Positions 56,245 through 64,000 of a DNA stretch of 64,000 bases are shown here, one piece after another. The notes below the pieces were generated by a model. It was not told the origin of the DNA. It saw only the letters and a program-made list of their open reading frames with translations, and did not search any database. Position numbers and translations under genes: made by a program. Positions within the stretch are counted from its first letter, which is position 1. Each line of letters opens with the position of its first letter. Source of the stretch: Mucidula mucida (taxonomy: Eukaryota > Basidiomycota > Agaricomycetes > Agaricales > Physalacriaceae). The stretch covers positions 310,001 to 374,000 of the forward strand of contig JADNYV010000002.1 in NCBI GenBank assembly GCA_015501055.1. The letters are read 5' to 3'.

Positions 56245-56675
56245 TTTAGGGTGGCGGAAATAAGTCGGACCCCAGATACTTCTTTACCTGTAAATTACCA
56301 GCGGCCCACCGGAGGGCATGTAATTTACCTATTTACCAGGTAATTTTCCTCACGTGGCACTTGACGCGTTTCGGTGGCGCAAATCCTGCCCACAGTTGTA
56401 ATTTTTTTTCGCGGAAAATGATCTCAGGTCAGTTCTCTGAGCTCTTTAAAGCCTCTGGCCGACTTCAGACATTCAATTCTGCTTCCTCTGACTCGTCCAA
56501 TATGTGGTAGCCTTGATTCATGCCCCGGTGGCAGGTGCACGTGACAGGTAACTTACCACCCAAAATCTGACCTTCGGCCGGCCATGTAAATTACCATGTA
56601 ATTTACTGCAAATGACATGTAAATAAGTGTTTTGGTAAAAAAACCTCTACTTATAATTATTTCTGCCACCCTAAA
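56245..56675. mobile_element. MITE-like element with terminal inverted repeats
   Basis: A 431-bp non-coding element bounded by TTTAGGGTGGCGGAAATAA on the left and its inverted form TTATTTCTGCCACCCTAAA on the right, differing at one base. Inside, ATGTAATTTACC and ATGTAAATTACC-type motifs recur in both orientations, giving several possible hairpins. No ORF of note. A clear target-site duplication was not identified. It lies between the 3' end of UBA3 and the start of INCENP, about 120 bp upstream of the INCENP ATG. Confidence 0.72.
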
Positions 56676-56752
56676 TAGCAAATGCATAATACATGAATGA
56701 AGTTGTATTTCTCTGCAATGGATAGCGATGCGATGCAAATGACGACGACGGA

Positions 56753-58408
56753 CTAATTGTAAAGTATGCGTAATGAAAGACTGAAGGGAAGAGTCGTAGC
56801 TGTCACCGTCACCTCTCCTTTGTGCGGAACCAGCTCCGACACCTTCTTGACGAGATTCGGACGGGTAGAAGCCTCCAGCTGTGGTGGCGCTTGAAAGTAT
56901 ATCTGGGACGTGGGTGTCGACAGCGACGGCTTCTTGATTTGACTGTAGGATTACATTAGCGTTAGCTCAACGAGAATGAAGAAATAACGAACATGTCCTG
57001 CTTCTCTGTCAACATCTCGATCAATTCTTCTACAGTGCAGTCTGCCTTCAGGGTCATATCCAACGCTTCCCCGCCGCACACCGGACAATCACTTCGCTTC
57101 TCGTGTTCAAAGGTGTAGGAGTATACACCTTCCGTGCCAATGAGCATGAAGTAGTTATTCAGATACGCTGCAGACGTCGTTGCGATTTTGAATGCTTCGT
57201 TGCAACATGCAGCTGAGTTATCTATTAGCAGCCTTCGAAAGACGTTGGCTTTCTAAACATACCTGCAATAATGGCGTTTGTCGAAGCAATGGCGGGTATA
57301 ATGTTCTTTACTACTCCCTGGGTTAATGACCATGTCACTCCCTCTATTTTAAACTCTTTCGCGCGCGCTAACGCTGTGCTGTACAGCCAACTGATGTGTT
57401 CCGGGTCGTCAGTATCCATCTTTTTGTCTGATGATATTACGCGTCACAAGGAGTTCAAAGTCAAGCTGAGTAGACATACCACCATGTACACGCGGCCACT
57501 CGAGAACCGATGCCCACTCTATGCAATGCTCGGGCAACCGGGGGGTGTTCGCGATGGTACAGATGGGGAACGCAGTTGGCTTGTTGAGCATGTCGAGGGA
57601 ACATTCGTAGCAAGATGTCACGGTTGGAAGGATAACACGAGCTTGTCCTTTGAAACCTGCGAGTCGATACAGTCAACATGAGCCAAGGTGATTGTGTAGA
57701 GCAACAAGTCGAAACCTTCTGTTCCTCCATCGATCATAGGCTTCATGCTTTCCGGATTCTCAGGATCCACTAGGTTGACGAGAGTGGCATTCATCCAACG
57801 ACGCGCCTCGACAGAGTCAAGGCCACAAATCACTAGACTGAACTGCATGTAATAATCATCGTCTTTATCCTGAATCTTGCCGAAGTACCTGCATTTTTTA
57901 GACGTAAGAGCTTGGGAGAGGAGCAAAGTCAACGTACGGAGTCACTTTGACGCCTGGTACTCTCTTCATAATGAATTCGGCAGCGACGATAGCCTTAGCC
58001 TTCCCAACGTCTTTAGGTCTGCGAAATGGTTGCAGATGAGTGCGTTGATTGGGCGGACATTATAGTTACCTAAAGAGAAACTGTCTGTTGAGGTTACTGA
58101 TATCGATAGTGTCCATGTCAATGACGTGAATGTCCTTGAAGCCGGTCAAAGCAAGGTTGGCCAAGATCTCGCAACCTAGTCCACCAGCCCCGATGACGAG
58201 AATCTTGGCTTCATTTCTCAGAAATCCTTTGACCTATACACCGTTCGTGAAAAGCAGCGCTTGGATTGTGTTGAAAAATATGCGCTACCGCATCACCAGG
58301 AGTGAATGCCGGGTCTGTGCGAGGACCTGGAGCATCTAGGACTTGATCTAAATGGTCATATCTGCCAGGCCAGTCTGAGATAGCATTTGGATCGGACGAT
58401 GTCGCCAT
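56753..58408 (-). CDS. UBA3: NEDD8-activating enzyme E1 catalytic subunit
   Basis: With Ula1/APP-BP1 it adenylates and loads NEDD8/Rub1 for cullin neddylation. Start 58408 gives [20 protein letters not shown]. The nucleotide-binding ThiF fold shows [20 protein letters not shown] and [20 protein letters not shown], then [16 protein letters not shown] and [35 protein letters not shown] precedes zinc Cys in CYEC, and [20 protein letters not shown] holds the catalytic Cys (in PICTIA, by alignment with UBA3). The second zinc pair is CPVCGG. The C-terminal ubiquitin-fold part is [15 protein letters not shown] through [18 protein letters not shown]. All joins keep frame; length about 430 residues is normal. 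Confidence 0.95.
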
Positions 58409-58582
58409 TTCTAAAGGCAAGTAGAACGGTGGTCGTGGAGATGAATAAAGAGACCCGGCATCAGGCCGGCATTACTCAGAATAGTCAGAGTCACGGCGTG
58501 ACTTGTGGGCGTCAGCCAAGTAATATTGACCGTGAACCCGGACTCTGTTCTCAACCAGCGCCACCATCATCTTTTAGTTACG

Positions 58583-59547
58583 ATGGCCTCGTTGTTTCCA
58601 GAAAATCAGGCGACCTTACCACCATTCACCTCGCTACTCGTGCAAGGAGCGTATCACGCATCTGCACCTATTCTTCTAGCTCTCTCTCATACACATCAAT
58701 CGGAATCTGACGCGCTTTTTATATCGCCTTCACGTCAAGCTATCACAGATGCCATGCAGGCTTACCATGATACCTGGCTCAACACCCATAGCGGCGACGG
58801 TTCAACGATAAACGCGTCGGCACGCGTCAAAATGCTGTAAGTTGTGCGTTTGCATTGGCCTACCATGAAATGATATCTCACAGCTATCCGCCGACGCCAG
58901 CCCATTTGATCTTCTTGTTGTCTTCTCTGGAGATACCAGAAAATGCACCTCAAGACCGAAAACTACATGAGAAAACGACACTCGATGCCCCTCCAAGCCT
59001 TATTATTCTACACGAGCTTTCAGCCTACTTTCTGTCAGATATTGAATCTAACCCGCACACGTTGGTTCCTTGCTGTAATCTCGGCTGGTGATACAGTTTA
59101 ACTCGTCTTCTGGACGTAGGCACCAATGGACTCTGTCTTCGTATTTAGGTATTTTAACGCAGGCCATGTCCACGAGTTCATTCCTCTCTCGAAACACGTC
59201 TACTCCATTCGTGTTGTTCGACTCACACCTCGATCACTTGAAGCTGCCTATCGTCAAGTTTCCTCCCCAGCACCATGATTTCGGCGATGGAGAGGAGGAA
59301 AACAGCGGCAGGACGGAGTCAGTCGCTTGTCTCGCCCAAAACTTCTTCAGTTTAGTCGGTTTCTTTGACTATGGTATGCCCACCCAAGGTCTTTGTTCCA
59401 AGGTCTTACTCAAGAAATGCAGACGCCGATCCAAATGGGAGACGCGGCACCCTTACTCTCACTCAAAATGGAGAAACTGCACCAATGCAGAAATGGTCCT
59501 GGAGAGAGAAGAAGGACGCCACCGGGACTGTATTCGTTTGGAGTTGA
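58583..59547 (+). CDS. Hypothetical protein, possible RecA-like fold remnant
   Basis: Unrecognised multi-exon gene. ATG 58583 gives MASLFPENQATLPPFTSLLV, then APILLALSHTHQSESDALFI, an exon with TPAHLIFLLSSLEIPENAPQ and PPSLIILHELSAYFLSDIES, and one with TLSSYLGILTQAMSTSSFL and STPFVLFDSHLDHLKLPIVK. The last exon, after an intron at 59375-59422, encodes RRGTLTLTQNGETAPMQKWS and ends TGTVFVWS. The hydrophobic strand ending in an acidic position (SLIILHE) followed by a short helix resembles the Walker B region of Rad51-paralogue-like proteins such as Shu-complex members, but there is no P-loop, so this is speculative. Convergent with MDM10; stops are 50 bp apart. Confidence 0.55.
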
Positions 59548-59596
59548 TGATTACAGTGCGCTATATACAGAAAGCAGTTTATGTAGGATGCATATT

Positions 59597-61050
59597 TTAT
59601 TCAGAGTCAAAATATGACAACTCCAACCCAATCGCTTTGATGGGCTTGGATCGATTGGAGAAATCGGAAACCACGCCCAAACTCACAAGGGTATTTCGAA
59701 GACGCCCTTCCCACATCAAGGACACATCGTTGTTCGTTGATGCGCGCGCCTTCACCACTCCCTGTACAGGACCAAGTTCGCAGCGTTACCGTCTGGATGA
59801 ATGAGGGGAGGAAGGGCAGTCTTCTCGTCCGGATCTCCATCCTCTGGGTCTTGCGGTCGCCGACGCAGCCACCATTCTGCACCCATCGTCAATTCGCTTT
59901 CGTAGCTATACACATTGAAGTCGAATCTGGAGGAAAGCGCAAGGTCTCGAGATGTACGGGCAGAGTATGCACCGGATAAATGGCCGAGCATCGGATTGAA
60001 GAGAGCAGTGATGGTTGTCGGAGGGGATGGCAGAGGTGAAGTTCGAACAGGCAGAGGTGATGACGAGCTGGACGGTAGTTGGAACGAAGGAGGTGTGGCG
60101 TCAGGTAGAGTTGAGAATCGGAAGCCTGTGGACACTGGTGGCGCGTCAGAGCAGGTACAATTCGAGAGGAAGATATATACAAACCTCCAGCACTTTTCTC
60201 TTTAGCGCTAAAGTAGAATTCTGCTCCAGCAGATATGCGCCCTCTTAATCCTCCTTCCACTGCATCCTCTTCATCTATACGCTTCACACCAACACGGTTC
60301 CCTCGCTCAGAATCGTCATCAATCGGTGACGTCCCAAGCCGACCAAAGTTGTGCAGCACTTTGAGCCCAAGCATGCCGTCTTCTGCACTGTACGTGTATT
60401 CCGAACACCATTTCCCGACGTCGTGTTGCAAAGAAAACATGATATTGCTAGAGTCGGCCCGCTTCCCAGCAACTGGAGGGTCAGATATCGCTGCCACAGT
60501 CGCCTGTATGGTTGGCAGAAGCCTGGTCGAATAAAGGGCATCTAACCGGCCGGTTGGAATGTAGAGGCGGCCATACATAAGATAGTCTTTCCTCGACAAT
60601 GAGACGGTGTCAAACTATGGTCATGAAATGGCTCACCTCGCGTATCAACTCGCTGGCCAGCAAGCCATTCCTCTTCCTTACCTTCTGGTCTTCGCGGTTG
60701 GTCGTACACTCTGAAGCGTTCGATCATGTCCTTGAATCGTGTGCTACCAGACGACTTGACATCAAGATTGCAGGAGGAGAATATGTATCCAACCGAGCCA
60801 TTGAGAGATGGCATCGCGTTCATCGAGTACGTCGTCTTGAACAAGGCATTGGGGGACTTTGAGACGGACAGATGGAGCCCTTTGGGCACCGTAAAATCGA
60901 GAATGGCTGCATTCACTATCAACATGGGCTGGAACATTCAAGTAATCACTGACCATCAGAGGAACGAGTCAAATTGGTGTACAAGTTGTCTTCGTTCCAT
61001 CCTGTCGCCTTGTAATAGCTTCGCAGAACGTACGAGGCAAATGGGTGCAT
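59597..61050 (-). CDS. MDM10: MDM10, mitochondrial outer-membrane beta-barrel of ERMES/SAM
   Basis: Beta-barrel of the ER-mitochondria encounter structure that also assists Tom40 assembly. Start 61050 gives [20 protein letters not shown] and [10 protein letters not shown]. Next comes [113 protein letters not shown] and [20 protein letters not shown]. The C-terminal barrel part reads [40 protein letters not shown], then [20 protein letters not shown] and [10 protein letters not shown] with the aromatic end typical of a beta-signal. A frame slip at 59778-59786 between DGNA and [10 protein letters not shown] needs one base. The long [11 protein letters not shown] block is diagnostic. Confidence 0.94.
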
Positions 61051-61173
61051 AAGGAGACATGGACATGACCCGGTTTAGACTCCGATCGAGCTGGGCACAG
61101 AGTGTCTTTCATGAGAAAGTCAAATATATGCTCCAGTTCTCCTAGTACATGCTATTGTTTATACACTAAATTC

Positions 61174-62641
61174 TAAGATTCGCCACGGCCAAGCTTATTC
61201 AAAGACTGGATGCCTTGCTCGAACCATTCTTCGCGCGTTATCCAGAATTCTTGCCGGTTTTTCATGATGTCTGCCAGAACCGCCCCACCAAGGAAGACCA
61301 TGTGCTTTCGGCGAGGAGGGTCTTCAATCTTGATCTTGAATTTCTAAACTTGGAGTTAGTAACGGACAACAAGAATAATGAATTGGTACGAACGTTCAAG
61401 CGGGTAGGATCGCCCTTGAGTACCTCAGTCAGGTAGAGCTGTTTCATCTCCTTTTCGAGACGACTGGGCAGGCCAGGATACATACTCGATCCACCGGAGA
61501 GAACGATGTGTTTGTACAAGTCAGAGCGCACGTCTACAGCAGCTGCTTGGATCGTTTGGAAGAGCATTTCTGCTACACCAGGCTGCTCGACGTCAACGAG
61601 GTGAGGCTGGAACATGCATTCTGGCGCCTCAAAACGCTCCGAGCCGACCTTGATGGTGCGTCCATCGGGAAGCTGAATAAATTGAGTTTAGTCGTGATAT
61701 AGCAATTAGTCCTGTACCTGGTATGATTCAACAAGTACGGTCGTTTCCTCCGAAAGACGCGTGTCAAGCTCCAAGTCGTAGCTAAGGCAGAGTTGGTCGC
61801 ATGTTCAGACGAGAGCATCCATACACGCACCTAACATAGCAAAGCTTTTCCTTAATCTCGCGCACTGTTTCGAAATCCGCCGTCCTGTTGAACGCATAGC
61901 CTCGCATCAAGAGCAGTTTGATCAGATATCTTGTCACATCTCGTCCTGCAATGTCCAGCCGGCGAGTGAGATGTGGTAGTGCGAACCCATCGTATACAGG
62001 GACAATGTGGGTAACACCGTCTCCAGAGTCAACAACCACCCCCGTCGTCAGACCTACAAATGATGGTCAGCGAGAAAGGATATGGTTCGCGCTGCACGCA
62101 CCCTGAGCATAGAGCGTCAACACAGCTTGTATAGCGACATACACGCCATCAAAGCCGTACTCCTCGAACATAACTTGACACATTCTCTGCCGGTTGACCT
62201 TCGGGTTCATTGGAGGCTCCGTCAACAACACCTTCCGGCCGCGGGGATCTACTTTGAGCTTTTCATCGAAGGTGTAGTCCCATAGATGCTTCATGTCCTC
62301 CCAGTTCCTCACAATGCCGTGCTCCATGGGCTGTGTAATCTGCAAATAATTTCGGTTCTCTGCTGCCTCGTCGCCGATCATGATATCCTTAATCGTCGCG
62401 TTTCCAACTCGCTCCTCTGCTCGTAGAATCGGCCGCCCGACAATGGAAGGGAATACTGCACAGAGTTGTATGGTCAACGAGTATCTCGAGTCCGAATTGG
62501 AACCCACCATGTTCAGGAAAGTTGGAACCAGCGTAGCCTACTTTGACGAACTGCGAACACGTATAAGTGGGTGGATATCTCGATGGAAGAAGACCATACA
62601 CCAGTTCCGTTATCTACGACCAGAGGCGGACCAGAATCCAT
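61174..62641 (-). CDS. ARP2: Actin-related protein 2 (Arp2/3 complex)
   Basis: Nucleates branched actin filaments with Arp3 for endocytic patches. Start 62641 gives [14 protein letters not shown], the first nucleotide-binding loop, then [15 protein letters not shown] and [16 protein letters not shown]. Arp2-type insert: [40 protein letters not shown]. Next [35 protein letters not shown] and the second loop [20 protein letters not shown]. Then [39 protein letters not shown], and [20 protein letters not shown]. It ends [20 protein letters not shown]. About 390 residues, in frame throughout. [15 protein letters not shown] and GRPILR favour Arp2 over conventional actin. Confidence 0.96.
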
Positions 62642-62840
62642 GGTAGTTTGGAGACTAGAATTCAATTCAGTGATGAATGTCGGAAGTAAGGTAGAAGCTT
62701 GTTTGTCACGCCCCTTTCCCTTGCTTTCCCGTTCACATGGGTCATTGAGAGTAATACTTCGACAGAGGATATATTCACTAATATACGGTATTGTAAGACG
62801 GTAAACACTGTATTCTATTTCTCTATTCGGTCTAGGTAGT

Positions 62841-64000
62841 TCATTCAAACCCGATCCAAGGCTGCATTTGCCTGATAGGCATGTTCTTCGCAGTGCGAAT
62901 GATATCTTGGCATTGAACAAGGCGCAGTTCACGCCCGCGCATCCTGCGAATGCGGCGCATGGGGTCTGCAGTATCCTTCTCGTCATCCGAAGCTTGTCGC
63001 TCTATGTCAGGTAGTGTCTCCGAGTATTCGTGAGTTACATATAATACTGCATGCGTTTTTGAAAGCGCTTGAGATACTGCGTACGACAGATTCGTAACAC
63101 CAGCCGGAAGGACAACAGTTGGTTCATTGAAATGCCCAAGTAGAAGAGCAGAGAAGAGATCTCCGACGCCTGAAAAGTATCCAGGTATGGTAGGAACACA
63201 ACAGGCGTGAACAAAGCGTCCTGAACTTGTCAAGGAGGAGCATATGCACAGTAGGTGTTCGCTGGACTCGTCCGCAGGAGGGCGTATGCCCGATGGCAAT
63301 AAGTCTAGTAGCCACTGTGTCAACGGGATCGAGCTGATCACTACGTTTGGAACATCGTGATCCTTATGTAGGATATTAAGAGCCGTATGAAGTGACGGCA
63401 GGTCATGCAAAACGGTATCCGTAAGCGTTCTGTCAATCGTGTCAGACATAATACCGAGTCCAAGGTGATGCCCTCACTCTACTTCGAACCAATTGGGAGT
63501 AATAACTGTCGCCAGAGATAACATCGCCTTGTACACCGGGACAACATCAGGCGCTACGTATAGCCGCCCAGAGTCACCCATAACAGCTGAGGTATGCATT
63601 AGCAGAAGCGACAAACATCCTCAAAAAAAGTACAAACGATCCAAGAGGTACACAAGACTTGGATTCTCTTTCTTCAGCTTGGTTGCAAGTTCTGAGACGG
63701 CCGTAAGGGCTTCTGCGCCAGGTATGTAGCCTGCTCCTCAAGTCAGATGAATGATTTTATCGAGGAGGAAATCGAACCTGTTAGTAATCGCGTAGGTTTA
63801 AGGAGCTCGTTGAGTTCCATAGCTTCAAAAATAGCGTTGAGCTCTTCTGCGTTCGTCTTGCTTCCTCCAGACCGCCTATAACCTGACTAGTCTTCATTTC
63901 AACGATTGATTCGAAATTCAACCAGAAAGGTACCTGCGTGGTTGCTAAAATTGACCGTATTTACGACCTTCAAAGAATTAAGCTGGACAGAACATCTGCG
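62841..64000 (-). CDS. Pyridoxal kinase, 5' end cut by window edge
   Basis: Phosphorylates pyridoxal, pyridoxine and pyridoxamine in vitamin B6 salvage (PdxK/Bud16 family, ribokinase superfamily). From the right edge: NTVNFSNHAG, YRRSGGSKTNAEELNAIF, GYIPGAEALTAVSELATKLK, NPSLVYLLD, then PVMGDSGRLYVAPDVVPVYK, TVITPNWFEVETLTDTVLHD and NILHKDHDVPNVVISSIPLT. The ATP and catalytic end reads TIPGYFSGVGDLFSALLLGH, with Asp of GVGD as catalytic base by family knowledge. A charged insert precedes the final helix MPIRQMQPWIGFE. The N-terminal substrate-binding part lies outside the window. Introns are short and joins keep frame. Confidence 0.92.

Overview
This is a fungal nuclear window, most likely from a mushroom-forming basidiomycete (Agaricomycetes). 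The evidence is dense genes with many short GT-AG introns of about 45-70 nt, CTAAC/CTGAC-like branch points, paired AA9 polysaccharide monooxygenases, and DUF6534-type membrane proteins. There is no operon structure. Most genes are housekeeping genes whose exons were joined here by eye from conserved protein motifs and splice sites, so exon borders are approximate even where the gene identity is firm.

Layout: 0-1.4 kb holds the 5' part of an MFS drug-type transporter (minus). 1.9-17 kb is a compact block: Ran GTPase, ribosomal protein L26, FRG1, a hypothetical gene, a 2-oxoglutarate oxygenase, CCT4, UFD1, N-myristoyltransferase, AP-1 sigma and glutamine synthetase. 17-29.7 kb holds a DUF6534 membrane protein, OGG1, the GATOR1/SEACIT subunit NPR2, a small secreted protein, VPS33 and a two-finger GATA factor. 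29.7-34.8 kb is gene-poor and contains a decayed DUF6534 gene. EOS1 lies at 34.8-35.9 kb. 36.5-40 kb is an array of diverged repeats built around a CTACCGGTATGC box and includes two copies of a unit with a tRNA-like core. 40.3-50 kb holds TIM50, two AA9 LPMOs on either side of a CCHC zinc-knuckle gene, and a second DUF6534 gene. 51-64 kb is compact again: a hypothetical gene, INCENP, a small terminal-inverted-repeat element, UBA3, a hypothetical gene, MDM10, ARP2 and the 3' part of pyridoxal kinase.

Functional themes are mostly general cell biology: nuclear transport, protein folding and turnover, vesicle traffic, mitochondrial import and ER contact, DNA repair, chromosome segregation and neddylation. 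The wood- or litter-decay trait is seen only in the AA9 pair. Many genes are divergent pairs with very short shared upstream regions (OGG1/NPR2 58 bp, NMT1/AP1S 66 bp, CCT4/UFD1 116 bp, RPL26/FRG1 140 bp, UBA3/hypothetical 174 bp).

One sequence-wide feature affects all use of this window. About fifteen conserved coding regions change frame at one point, and each is repaired by adding back one missing base. Same-sign single-base losses in unrelated essential genes look more like residual consensus errors than biology, so genes marked with a frame break should not be taken as true pseudogenes without read support.
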